From assembly GCF_038096175.1 (NCBI RefSeq), contig NZ_CP151099.1, positions 188,501 through 252,500 on the forward strand: 64,000 bases of DNA, read 5' to 3'. The position numbers and the translations under genes were made by a program. The stretch's first letter is position 1, and the number at the start of each line of letters is the position of its first letter. The stretch is from Nostoc sp. UHCC 0302. GTDB taxonomy: Bacteria > Cyanobacteriota > Cyanobacteriia > Cyanobacteriales > Nostocaceae. The notes below the pieces were generated by a model that was not told where the DNA came from, made no database searches, and was given only the letters and a program-made list of their open reading frames with translations. Shown piece after piece: positions 16,527-25,427 of this stretch.

Positions 16527-18434
16527 ATGTCTATTATTACCGTAAACAACACTAATGATAACGGTGCTGGTTCTTTAAGAGATGCAATCAACCTAGCTCA
16601 AAAAGGTGACACGATCGCATTTGTATCGAATCTGGCAGATCAAAAGATTACTCTTACCAGCGGAGACTTGATCGTTAAAAAGAATTTAACAATTGATGGA
16701 GCTGGAGCGCCTAATTTAACTATTAGTGGCAACAAAAGCAGCCAAGTATTCTCTACAGCAGTGTGGATTGATGTTACCCTGAAAAATTTGACGATTACTG
16801 ATGGATACAGCGAAGGCAAAGGTGGTGGAGTTAGAGTCGGTTCCAACAGTAAATTAACTGTGGACAATGTGAAGTTTTATAATAATGTGGCTGGACAAGG
16901 TGGAGGAATTCATGTTGGCTTTAAAAGCCATCTCACAGTTCTCAATAGCTCCTTTGATGGCAACGACGGTACCATCAAGAAGAATGGCTTTAGTGCAGGT
17001 GCGATCGCCACTGACAATGGTGGCTCTGTAACTGTTAAAAATAGCCAATTCACTAACAATCTTGGTTACGCAGGTGGAGCAATTTACATCTCGTTAAGTT
17101 CACTCACTGTTGAAAATTCAGTCTTCCTTAACAACAAGTCACAGGGTGGAGGTGGAGCGATTTTCACAGATGGTGCAAATATCTCCGGGCCTAGGGTTAA
17201 CGACAGCACGGTGGGTGGCACAATTAGGATTAGTGATAGCTGGTTTGAAGGCAATTCTGGCTATGGGGTAGGCGGAGGGCTTTATCTCTATATCTACAAT
17301 CCAGATCAGGCAATTGTCGAAAACAGCACAATTATTGGTAATACTGCTTATGCCGACTACAGAGGTATTGCTCAAGGAGGGGGACTAAGAGGCAATGGTA
17401 ATCTGACAATCCGCAATGTGACGATTGCTAATAACGTCGTCGAGGGACAAGGTGGTGGTTTGTGGCTAGATGGTGACACAACCTCTAACAATGCGACGAT
17501 CAATATCGAAAACACTACCTTATCTGGGAACAAGGCAACTACCGACAAAGGGCTTGGTGGAGCAATAGCGATGAATCCTCCAGCCCATGCCACAGTGAAT
17601 ATTATTAACTCTACTATTGCTGATAACTACGCCGAAAAAAGTGCTGGAGGCTTTTGGGCTGTAGGTAAGCAAAAACCAACACTTACTAATTCAATCATCG
17701 TTAACAATTCAGATCCGGCAAATACTGGTCAGCAAGTTGCGTACCAGTTAAAGGATGGTGGCGGTAACATTGAATATCCGGGGCCGTTAACCACAAAGGC
17801 TGTTAAAGTAACTGCTAATTCTCTAGTTGCTGATCCGAAACTAGGCAAGCTACAAAACATTGATGGTGTACTAGTGCGTCCACTACTAGCAGGTAGTCCT
17901 GCGATTAATTCTGGTGTTGCAGGGGGGGCAACAGTTGATGCTCGTGGTTTTACTCGTGATAGCCAAGCTGATGTCGGTGCGTTTGAATATGGTGCTAAGA
18001 AAGGTAATAGCACCAGAGTCTCTGCACCATTTACATTCACAGGTACTTCAGGGCGTGATGTTCTCAGTGGCACATCCAATAACGATCGCCTGATCGGTTT
18101 ACAAGGTGCGGATTTGCTCACAGGCGGTGTCGGTAATGATAAATTTGTCTACACCAACATTAATGATAAAGGCGATGTTATTAGTGATTTCGAGGTTGGC
18201 AAGGATAAAATAGTTCTTACACAGTTGCTCGATAGCCTCGTGACGAACGGTTACAAGGGTAGCAATGCGATCGCCGATGGTTTTGTCAAAATTGTCCAAG
18301 GTAGTAATTCCAACAACTTCAATGTCCAAATTGATGCTGATGGTTCTATTGGTCAGGACATCTTCAAATCGTTTCTCGCAGTCAACGTCACAAGTGCAGA
18401 CAGCTTAAACAACCCCAGCAACTTCGTGTTTTAA
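16527..18434 (+). CDS. Beta-helix / RTX protein, likely type I secretion substrate
   Basis: 635 aa, no N-terminal signal peptide. Residues 1-30 carry the SLRDAINLA motif found at the start of many extracellular beta-helix proteins. Residues 40-400 are Gly/Asn-rich right-handed beta-helix repeats (ENSTI, NNT, GGGL). At about 440-490 there is a choice-of-anchor Q-like block (PLLAGSPAINSG, VGAFEYG). Residues 505-550 hold RTX-like calcium-binding nonapeptides (GTSGRDVLSGTSNNDRL, GGVGNDKFVY) and the tail ends NFVF, all typical of type I secreted proteins. Inference: an exported cell-surface or matrix protein. No HlyB/HlyD genes are adjacent; the TolC homologue at 54.8 kb is a possible partner. Confidence 0.85.
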   Translation: MSIITVNNTNDNGAGSLRDAINLAQKGDTIAFVSNLADQKITLTSGDLIVKKNLTIDGAGAPNLTISGNKSSQVFSTAVWIDVTLKNLTITDGYSEGKGGGVRVGSNSKLTVDNVKFYNNVAGQGGGIHVGFKSHLTVLNSSFDGNDGTIKKNGFSAGAIATDNGGSVTVKNSQFTNNLGYAGGAIYISLSSLTVENSVFLNNKSQGGGGAIFTDGANISGPRVNDSTVGGTIRISDSWFEGNSGYGVGGGLYLYIYNPDQAIVENSTIIGNTAYADYRGIAQGGGLRGNGNLTIRNVTIANNVVEGQGGGLWLDGDTTSNNATINIENTTLSGNKATTDKGLGGAIAMNPPAHATVNIINSTIADNYAEKSAGGFWAVGKQKPTLTNSIIVNNSDPANTGQQVAYQLKDGGGNIEYPGPLTTKAVKVTANSLVADPKLGKLQNIDGVLVRPLLAGSPAINSGVAGGATVDARGFTRDSQADVGAFEYGAKKGNSTRVSAPFTFTGTSGRDVLSGTSNNDRLIGLQGADLLTGGVGNDKFVYTNINDKGDVISDFEVGKDKIVLTQLLDSLVTNGYKGSNAIADGFVKIVQGSNSNNFNVQIDADGSIGQDIFKSFLAVNVTSADSLNNPSNFVF

Positions 18435-19032
18435 GGCTCATTCGTGACAAGCTAAGCAAATGGCACTTTACCTAAGAAAGAATTAGAAGGTAAAGGTAAA
18501 AGAATTGAGTGTACCAAGTTTAATCAGTTTGTCTCTCACAGGATTCTTAGATATAAGAACCTGTAATACTTGAAGAAAAGCCTTATCTTTTAACTAAACA
18601 ACTACTCATGACTAAGGTTACTGGATGGGGCAAATTATCAAATGTGTGGCACAGACCGATATGGTTTCCTCAGTAGACACCGAGAACGCTCATCAGTTCA
18701 TTTTGGTTTTAGAACTGGCGATATTGTCAAAGTTGTTGTCACCTCTGAAAAGAAAATAGGGTAGTATGTGGGTCGTGTATTATGTCGGAAGGCTTGAAAC
18801 TGTTGTATTTTAAGCCTCTGGTTGGGGGGTTAAGAGACTTGAAAAAAGTGCCGAACCCGTAAGAGCTAATAAATCGGGTCAGGTCGCAGGCATCAAACAC
18901 AAGTTTTGTACACCAATTCACAAAAAGGATGTTTACTCGTATACATTTTAAGAGAATTGGACGAGAATAAATTCCCCTATGGCTTCCTTCCCAGGCATAG
19001 AATGTAGTAGGAGAAAACCACGAGGAGGTTCG
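18435..19032. other. Region between beta-helix gene and LOG gene
   Basis: Contains the IscB-like remnant. Upstream of it, 18470-18560 has a short plus-strand frame with LPKKELEGKGKRIE and NQFVSHRILRYK that could be another relic, which I do not recognise. The minus-strand frame at 18739-18921 is the shadow of this region. Confidence 0.4.
18618..18951 (+). pseudogene. Decayed remnant of an IscB-like / RRXRR-HNH protein
   Basis: Two blocks in plus-strand frames match my memory of the IscB C-terminal region. The first reads NYQMC, RYGF, FGFRTGDIVKVVVTS, KKIG-stop-YVGRVLCRK. The second, after a 68-base interruption with frame change, reads GQVAGIKHKFCTPIHKKD then YSYTF and stop (18951). In-frame stops (TAG in KKIG*Y, TGA after RKA) replace expected sense codons. 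The N-terminal RuvC/HNH part is missing. Plausibly a relic of an IS200/IS605-related element. No search was run, so the family call rests on motif recognition. Confidence 0.55.
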
Positions 19033-19617
19033 GTGAAATCAATCTGTGTGTTTTGTGGTTCTAGTATGGGTATTCGACCTGCTTACAAGGAAGCAGCAGA
19101 GACACTTGGTAAAATTCTAGCCAGTAGAGAATTAGCGCTAGTTTATGGTGGAGGGAATATAGGACTCATGGGGGTTGTGGCAGATGCAGCTATGGCCGCA
19201 GGTGGTAAGGTAATTGGAGTGATTCCAGAATTCTTAGCTGCTCATGAAATTGCCCACAATGGCCTTACCCAGCTTTACGTTGTCGGATCTATGCACGATC
19301 GCAAAACCAAAATGGCGGATTTGGCTGATGCTTTTATCGCACTTCCTGGTGGATACGGGACTCTAGAGGAGTTTTGTGAAATACTCACCTGGGCGCAGCT
19401 AAGACTACACCAAAAACCTTGTGGTCTATTGAATGTAGAAGGATACTTTGACCCATTACTGAAATTATTCGACAATGCGGTGAAAGAAGAATTTGTCAAG
19501 CCAGCTCTTCGTTCTCTTGTGTTGGAAGCGTCTACTTCGGAACATTTGCTGGATTTATTTGCTACTTACCAGCCGATTGTAGTTGATAAATGGATTGAGG
19601 GAGAAGTAAAACCCTAA
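19033..19617 (+). CDS. LOG-family protein (TIGR00730, Rossmann fold)
   Basis: 194 aa from the GTG at 19033, chosen because AGGAGG (19023-19028) stands four bases before it; the ATG at 18979 adds 18 residues that match nothing. The family signature PGGYGTLEE and the upstream ICVFCGSSMG and VYGGGNIGLMG are clear, with MHDRKTKM after them. LOG proteins cleave nucleoside 5'-monophosphates (cytokinin riboside phosphate in plants) to base and ribose phosphate; the natural substrate in cyanobacteria is not certain. Monocistronic. Confidence 0.9.
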   Translation: MKSICVFCGSSMGIRPAYKEAAETLGKILASRELALVYGGGNIGLMGVVADAAMAAGGKVIGVIPEFLAAHEIAHNGLTQLYVVGSMHDRKTKMADLADAFIALPGGYGTLEEFCEILTWAQLRLHQKPCGLLNVEGYFDPLLKLFDNAVKEEFVKPALRSLVLEASTSEHLLDLFATYQPIVVDKWIEGEVKP

Positions 19618-19791
19618 TCCACATAGATTTATTATCAATAGACTATCATTTCGGCAGGTAGCGATCGCCCTCCACACGATAGCTGTGTGTTACTCCACCA
19701 TAAGTTGTTTTACTAGGTGCTTAATTTTGTTTTGGATTATCTAAAAACATTGTTAATTGTAATACTCATAGGTTCTTATAACCTAATATAT

Positions 19792-19826
19792 ATATACTAC
19801 GGTTAATTGATCGGAAAGTAGTATAT
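19792..19826. promoter_or_regulatory. Dyad before the Crp-family gene
   Basis: Perfect 9-bp inverted repeat ATATACTAC (19792-19800) / GTAGTATAT (19818-19826), 17-base spacer, ending seven bases before the ATG at 19833. Candidate operator, possibly autoregulatory. Confidence 0.4.
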
Positions 19827-19832
19827 TTTGTT

Positions 19833-20423
19833 ATGGTATCTTTATATTCAAGCTTGGCTACCTCTCCTAGTAAAAATACTAGGCAGACATTTACACGACG
19901 GTCATTTCTACCAGATTACGAAAATGGTCTTTGGAAGATTGAAGCGGGATTTGTTAGGACTTTCACCTATCTAGAAGACGGTACGACCGTTGCGCTGGGA
20001 TTATGGGGGCCTGGAGATATTGTTGGGAGAGTTTTGTCAAAATTAGAACCTCATCAGATGGAATGCCTAACTAAAGTAGAGGCCACTATCTTACCCTTAG
20101 AGGAATGTCCTCGACTCACAGAAACTTTACTAGCCCACATCCAACAAGCTGAAGAGTTGATGGTGATTCGCAGTTATAAAAAAGTGGACACCATGCTTAT
20201 TAAGCTTTTAGCATGGTTATCCAAAAAGTTTGGTTCAGAAGTTGAGAAAGGGCGTTTAATAGATATGCGTCTAACTCATGAAGACCTTGCAGAAATGCTC
20301 GGTTCGACTCGCGTCACAATTACTCGTGTTTTGGGGCATTTTGAGCAAGAGGGCATGATAGACCGCCTTTCCCTGCATCGAATTGTGCTACGAGAAGAAG
20401 ACATTTGGTACTACGAAATTTAG
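19833..20423 (+). CDS. Crp/Fnr-family transcriptional regulator
   Basis: 196 aa. Residues 20-110 form a cyclic-nucleotide-type beta-roll (WKIEAGFVRTFTYLEDGTTVALGLWGPGDIVG) lacking an evident cAMP phosphate-binding RxS pair, then a long dimerisation helix, then the winged HTH LTHEDLAEMLGSTRVTITRVLGHFEQEGMI. It resembles cyanobacterial non-cAMP regulators; the effector is unknown. Its stop codon overlaps the end of hyuB by four bases on the opposite strand. A dyad upstream may be its own operator. Confidence 0.9.
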   Translation: MVSLYSSLATSPSKNTRQTFTRRSFLPDYENGLWKIEAGFVRTFTYLEDGTTVALGLWGPGDIVGRVLSKLEPHQMECLTKVEATILPLEECPRLTETLLAHIQQAEELMVIRSYKKVDTMLIKLLAWLSKKFGSEVEKGRLIDMRLTHEDLAEMLGSTRVTITRVLGHFEQEGMIDRLSLHRIVLREEDIWYYEI

Positions 20424-22003
20424 ACTTGGCCAAATCCTCCTCCTCCAGGGGTTTCTATCACAAAAATATCCCCAGGTTTCATCTCTACTGTTGCAGTACT
20501 GTCTAAATTCTCTTCGGTTCCATTTTGACGTTGTATCCAGTTGCGTCCTACTTGTCCTGCTTCCCCACCATTTAACCCAAAGGGAGGAATAAACCGATGA
20601 CCAGAAAGAATATTCGCTGTCATGGGTTCTAGAAAACGGATGCGGCGGATAACACCATTACCACCTGAATGTTTTCCTTTGCCACCACTATCAGGACGAA
20701 TACCAAAGCTTTCTAAAAGAACAGGATAACGGGTTTCTAAAACTTCTGGATCTGTCAAGCGGGAGTTAGTCATGTGGGTATGAACACCATCAGTTCCGTC
20801 AAAATCCATCCCTGCACCAGAACCGCCGCAGATAGTTTCATAATATTGATAGCGCTGATTACCAAAAGTAAAATTATTCATCGTTCCCTGAGAAGCAGCC
20901 ATCACACCCAAAGCGCCATATAAAGCATCGACAATGGTTTGAGAAGTCTCTACATTACCCGCTACCACTGCTGCCGGATAGGTTGGGTTAAGCATACAGC
21001 CTTCGGGAACAATAATTTTTAGAGGGTTAAGACACCCGGCATTCAAGGGAATATTATCATCGACTAGAGTACGGAAGACATATAAAACTGCTGCTTGAGT
21101 CACAGCTTTAGGAGCATTGAAATTAGTATTTAGTTGGCGAGAAGTGCCAGTAAAATCAATAGTAGCACTGCGATTTTCTTGGTGAATTGTCACTTTAACT
21201 TGAATTCTTGCTCCACTATCCATTTCATAAATAAATGAGCCATCTTTGAGAATATCAATAGCTTTTCTGACTGACTCTTCAGCATTGTCTTGCACAAACT
21301 TCATGTAAGCTTTAACTGTCTCTAGTCCATATTGATCAACCATTCTACGCAGTTCTTGAACTCCGCGTTCATTAGCTGCAATTTGTGCCTTGAAATCGGC
21401 TATATTTTGGTCTGGATTACGAGCAGGATAGCGATGATTTGATAATATCTTTCTTACTGGAATTTCTTGAAAATCTCCCTGTTCAACCAAGAGAAAATTA
21501 TCAAACAGAATTCCTTCTTCTTCTACTGTAGTACTGTGAGGAGGCATTGAACCGGGAGTAATGCCACCGATGTCGGCTTGATGTCCACGAGAAGCAACGT
21601 AAAACAGGGGAGTTGCGAATAGGGAGTTGGGAGTAGGGGGTACGTTATTTTCACCACTCTCTAGAAAAACAGGGGTAATTGCGGTTACATCAGGAAGATG
21701 AGTTCCACCGTTATAAGGATTATTAGATAAATAGACATTTCCCGGTTTTATAGTGTCGTCTTTATCGTTAATTAAACTGCGGACACTTTCACTCATTGAG
21801 CCTAAATGTACAGGAATGTGGGGAGCATTCGCCACTAATAATCCAGAAGTGTCAAAAATAGCACATGAAAAATCTAGCCTTTCTTTGATATTCACTGATG
21901 CTGCTGTATTTTGGAGAACAATACCCATTTGTTCAGCAATAAATTGAAAGAGGTTTTTGAATATTTCTAAGCGAACAGGGTCAGGTTGAGATATTGTGTT
22001 CAT
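20420..22003 (-). CDS. hyuB: Hydantoinase B / oxoprolinase C-terminal-type subunit
   Basis: 527 aa, homologous to the B subunit of ATP-dependent N-methylhydantoinase and the C-terminal half of 5-oxoprolinase. Recognisable blocks: DFSCAIFDTSGLLVANAPHIPVHLGSM, YNGGTHLPDVT, VASRGHQADIGGITPGSMPP, and the C-terminal GGGGFG. Works with HyuA (22091-24190), whose gene lies 87 bases upstream on the same strand. Residues about 121-132 (PPTPNSLFATP) are encoded by a Nostoc-type heptamer repeat (21607-21643) and look like an in-frame insertion. Substrate is probably 5-oxoproline or a hydantoin; not decided by sequence. Confidence 0.9.
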   Translation of the reverse strand: MNTISQPDPVRLEIFKNLFQFIAEQMGIVLQNTAASVNIKERLDFSCAIFDTSGLLVANAPHIPVHLGSMSESVRSLINDKDDTIKPGNVYLSNNPYNGGTHLPDVTAITPVFLESGENNVPPTPNSLFATPLFYVASRGHQADIGGITPGSMPPHSTTVEEEGILFDNFLLVEQGDFQEIPVRKILSNHRYPARNPDQNIADFKAQIAANERGVQELRRMVDQYGLETVKAYMKFVQDNAEESVRKAIDILKDGSFIYEMDSGARIQVKVTIHQENRSATIDFTGTSRQLNTNFNAPKAVTQAAVLYVFRTLVDDNIPLNAGCLNPLKIIVPEGCMLNPTYPAAVVAGNVETSQTIVDALYGALGVMAASQGTMNNFTFGNQRYQYYETICGGSGAGMDFDGTDGVHTHMTNSRLTDPEVLETRYPVLLESFGIRPDSGGKGKHSGGNGVIRRIRFLEPMTANILSGHRFIPPFGLNGGEAGQVGRNWIQRQNGTEENLDSTATVEMKPGDIFVIETPGGGGFGQV

Positions 22004-22090
22004 TTTTGTTTGTCAATTTTATTTAAATCACTAACAAAACTAATATTGTGGCAGCACATTCTCTACTTTTAAAATTGCTTGTTTTGTTGG

Positions 22091-24190
22091 TTAATCTTTA
22101 TGCTGTAAGATTAAATGATTTCGGTCAGTTAATTTTGCTATCCAGTTAGGTTCAACTACAATTGTGCTAATTTTCTCTACAATAATTGCCGAGCCATTAA
22201 TAGTATCTTCTGGTTGTAAATTTTCTCGTCGATAAACGGGTGTATCATGCCATTGTTCACCAGTAAATATCTGCACTACTTCCACAGGCGTCGGTGGTTC
22301 ATCTAGAGGACGAGTACGAGTAATTAGGGGTTCTTCAGGAGTATCCATTCTTTGGATAACTTCTATTGAAGCGGATTCGACAATTAAAGTTTTTTCTACT
22401 TGAATGAAACCATAGCGAGATTTATGCTCAACCTCAAATTCTTGTCGCATCATTGCCACATCATCGGCAAAATTAACAGTTAAGGTAGAGTTAGTTCCTT
22501 CATATTTTAAGTTAACTTTTCGGACTACTTCCTCTTCACTACTAGCTTCATTCTCGCTTAATTCAATCCTTGCTTGGATTTCTAAAGACTGCATTAACTG
22601 TAATAGTTGCGGGATTAAGGCTTGAGTTAAAGGCTTCTCTACTCCTCCTTCTCTAATAGCCCGGATATCAGCTAATCCCATTCCATAAGCAGAGAGAACC
22701 CCAGCATAAGGATGAAGAAATATCTTTTTCATACCCAAAGTATCGGCAATTAAACAAGCAACTTGTCCGCCAGCACCGCCAAAACAACAAAGTACATATT
22801 GGGTGACATCGTAACCTCGTTGCAAACTGATTTTTTTTATCGCATTCGCCATATTTTCTACTGCGATCGCTATAAATCCAGCCGCTACTTGTTCGGGGGT
22901 ACAAGTATTTCCTGTAGCAGTTGCAATGTCTTGAGCTAAGCGTGTAAATTTCTGAATAACAATATCTTTATCTAAAGGCAAATTCCCCTCAAATCCAAAT
23001 ACCGCAGGAAAATATTGTGGATAGATTTTGCCTAACATGACATTAGCATCAGTCACTGCTAACGGGCCGCCACGTCGATAACAAGCAGGCCCAGGATTTG
23101 AACCAGCAGACTCTGGGCCAACACGATAACTAGAACCATCAAAAAATAGAATTGATCCGCCGCCGGCAGCAATTGTATTAATTGCTAATACGGGAACTCG
23201 CATCCGCGCCCCAGCAATTTCTGAATCTAGTTGTCGTTCATACTCTCCTTTAAAATGGGCGACATCTGTACTTGTTCCTCCCATATCAAAGGTAATAATA
23301 AACTCAAAACCTGCCCTTTTACTAGTTTGAACCGCACCAACAATACCCCCAGCCGGGCCACTTAAAATACTATCTTTGCCTTGAAACTGTTCGGCTGCAA
23401 CTAACCCACCGTCAGACTTCATAAACATTAACTTAACTCCAGGTAACTGACTGGCTACTTGGTTAACATAGCGACGCAGAATCGGAGTTAAATAAGCATC
23501 TACGACTGTTGTATCTCCTCGGCTAACCAACTTCATTAAAGGACTAACTTTATGGGAGATGGAGATTTGGTTAAAGCCAATTTCTTGCGCTATTTGGGCG
23601 ACTTGTTTTTCATGATTGGGATAGCGATCGCTGTGCATGAAAACAATAGCACAACTTTGAATTCCTATATCGTAAACTGCTTGCAAGTCATTTTTAACTT
23701 TTTGAATATTTACTGGAGTTAATTCATTCCCCTGAGCATCATAACGTTCATCTACTTCAATTACTTGTTCATAAAGGATAGATGGTAAAATTATCTGCCG
23801 AGCAAAAATATTAGGGCGGTTTTGGTAGCCAATTTGTAAGGCATCTTTAAAGCCTTTAGTAATCACAAGTACTAAGCGATCGCCATTTCGTTCTAACAGT
23901 GCATTTGTAGCAACTGTTGTTCCCATTTTAACTACTTCTATTGTTTCTCTAGAAAGAGGTTCATTGCTTGAAAGCCCTAAAATATCTCGAATACCTTGAA
24001 TGGCTGCATCTTGATACTGTTCAGGGCTTTCTGAAAGTAGTTTATAGACTATAATCCATTGTTTTTGAGGAAGAGGGACAATTAAAAAACGTTCAGGATG
24101 TTGTAAAAGTTTATCTATGATTGTTTGATTATTCGTAACAGCAACAATATCTGTAAATGTACCGCCCCTGTCAGCAAAAACTTTTAGCAT
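22091..24190 (-). CDS. hyuA: Hydantoinase A / oxoprolinase N-terminal-type subunit
   Basis: 699 aa ASKHA-fold ATP-using subunit. The N-terminal FADRGGTFTDIVA is the phosphate-1 loop and TFDMGGTSTDV the second one. HPERFLIVPLPQKQW and DAAIQGIRDILG match the N-terminal half of 5-oxoprolinase, which in eukaryotes is one 1,290-residue polypeptide with HyuB. Together with the downstream hyuB it would hydrolyse 5-oxoproline (or a related lactam) using ATP, linking to glutathione turnover. The two genes are clearly one operon. Confidence 0.91.
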   Translation of the reverse strand: MLKVFADRGGTFTDIVAVTNNQTIIDKLLQHPERFLIVPLPQKQWIIVYKLLSESPEQYQDAAIQGIRDILGLSSNEPLSRETIEVVKMGTTVATNALLERNGDRLVLVITKGFKDALQIGYQNRPNIFARQIILPSILYEQVIEVDERYDAQGNELTPVNIQKVKNDLQAVYDIGIQSCAIVFMHSDRYPNHEKQVAQIAQEIGFNQISISHKVSPLMKLVSRGDTTVVDAYLTPILRRYVNQVASQLPGVKLMFMKSDGGLVAAEQFQGKDSILSGPAGGIVGAVQTSKRAGFEFIITFDMGGTSTDVAHFKGEYERQLDSEIAGARMRVPVLAINTIAAGGGSILFFDGSSYRVGPESAGSNPGPACYRRGGPLAVTDANVMLGKIYPQYFPAVFGFEGNLPLDKDIVIQKFTRLAQDIATATGNTCTPEQVAAGFIAIAVENMANAIKKISLQRGYDVTQYVLCCFGGAGGQVACLIADTLGMKKIFLHPYAGVLSAYGMGLADIRAIREGGVEKPLTQALIPQLLQLMQSLEIQARIELSENEASSEEEVVRKVNLKYEGTNSTLTVNFADDVAMMRQEFEVEHKSRYGFIQVEKTLIVESASIEVIQRMDTPEEPLITRTRPLDEPPTPVEVVQIFTGEQWHDTPVYRRENLQPEDTINGSAIIVEKISTIVVEPNWIAKLTDRNHLILQHKD

Positions 24191-24951
24191 TGCTTTGTTT
24201 CCCTAATGGTCTACAAGTAGAGTAACAATAGAATTAAGAAGATTTCTACTCCAGGTGTAGAATATTTTAACGACAGATATGAATTATGAGAAGATTTATA
24301 TTGAAGTATCAAATATTTAGGCTCTCCTATGTAACTCATGTCATTCGAATGCTATTTGCTACCCTGTCTTAGCCCCCACTTAGGGAATCTACAAGTCTGA
24401 TATTGCTCAATGCTAGCTCTGACAACGGAAGAAACCTGCTCAAAGTATTGCCTCATTCAAGTCGTAAAACCTTACCAAAGGACTAGCCTAAAAAGAGAGC
24501 AAAAATTACTCAAAGTCACTTAAAAGGTTTAACCAAGATATTTAAAATTACAGCTTTGTTACCTTGCTGTGAATCTGCTATTGTTTAAACGGGGGAATCT
24601 TAACTTTTGTATTAATACAATTAATTGGAGTAGCTACATAAACAGATTATCAAGCAAATATTTGGTTTTTAACAAATTTTGACAAATAAGTACTAAATAA
24701 TCAAAACTCAGAAAGGACTAAGCACAACTGGTGGATAACTATTCATTTTTACATATCTCTGGTTTCCCAAATCCGTCAATGGAGATACTAGTTAACTGCT
24801 AAATATATCTCTAGTTTTTGTGGATTTGTTTTTTGTCATTCCATTGTAACTTGTGTAAATGCCATGATCCCAGGTATTATCACAACCAGCATCGTGGACG
24901 ATGGCTTGATCTCCAACCGGTTTGACAGATTCTTACTCTGGAGTTTTAAAA
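24191..24951. other. Intergenic upstream of the 64-aa gene
   Basis: AT-rich. Near 24895 there is a small perfect hairpin CATCGT-GG-ACGATG in the leader of the following short gene. No longer coding frame. Confidence 0.45.
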
Positions 24952-25146
24952 ATGTACGATAAAGATGATATAAAGACAATGATTGATGGCATGAGTTTAT
25001 CTGGTGTGTTAGAGATACTTTCTCAAGTCTGTTACGAGAAAGCTGAACATCTTAGAACCAATTGGGAAGACCCTGACACTGCTAGAGCATGGGAGAAAGT
25101 TGGCAGGGCTGTAGGAAAAATTAAGATAAAGGCTGACTTATATTAA
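24952..25146 (+). CDS. Small conserved-looking protein, 64 aa
   Basis: Not recognised by name. From ATG 24952 (GGAG at 24940-24943, good spacing) it encodes MYDKDDIKTMIDGMSLSGVL, then a largely helical, charged sequence with EILSQVCYEKAEHLRTNW and ending KIKADLY. A TTG at 24922 is less likely. The strong SD, compact helical composition and a Rho-independent terminator 18 bases after the stop support a real gene. Probably soluble and cytoplasmic. Confidence 0.72.
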   Translation: MYDKDDIKTMIDGMSLSGVLEILSQVCYEKAEHLRTNWEDPDTARAWEKVGRAVGKIKIKADLY

Positions 25147-25163
25147 CTGATTACTTAAATATT

Positions 25164-25195
25164 AAAACCCCGTAAGCTTTGCTCTACGGGGTTTT
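25164..25195 (+). terminator. Rho-independent terminator after the 64-aa gene
   Basis: Eleven-bp stem AAAACCCCGTA/TACGGGGTTTT with a 10-base loop and trailing T's. Confidence 0.85.
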
Positions 25196-25347
25196 ATGAC
25201 TTTTAGGGTAAAAGTTTAGTATTACCCCAACAATACTGTTATCTTCTTCTCAAAAGTCGATAAAACTAAAAAATCAGTATTTTAGTAACTATTAAATATT
25301 ACTTAGGAGATAAGACTAGGGTCATGGTAGCTTAGTTATAAAAGTTC

Positions 25348-25417
25348 GCTAGGTAGCTAGCTCGTTACTGGCTACCTAGCAGGGTTCCTCCGTAATTGAT
25401 TACGGCAACTAAGGAGG
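25348..25417 (+). promoter_or_regulatory. Structured leader of the response regulator, SD can be masked
   Basis: A perfect 10-bp hairpin GCTAGGTAGC/GCTACCTAGC (25348-25357, 25371-25380) is followed by CCTCC (25387-25391), which is complementary to the gene's own Shine-Dalgarno GGAGG (25413-25417). A competing stem CCGTAA/TTACGG (25390-25395, 25400-25405) uses part of the same CCTCC. The two folds are mutually exclusive, which would suit translational control. Confidence 0.4.
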
Positions 25418-25427
25418 CAATATTATC

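Noticed and set aside
17729-18121. 130-codon minus-strand ORF in the beta-helix gene
   Set aside because: Antisense shadow of a repetitive coding region.
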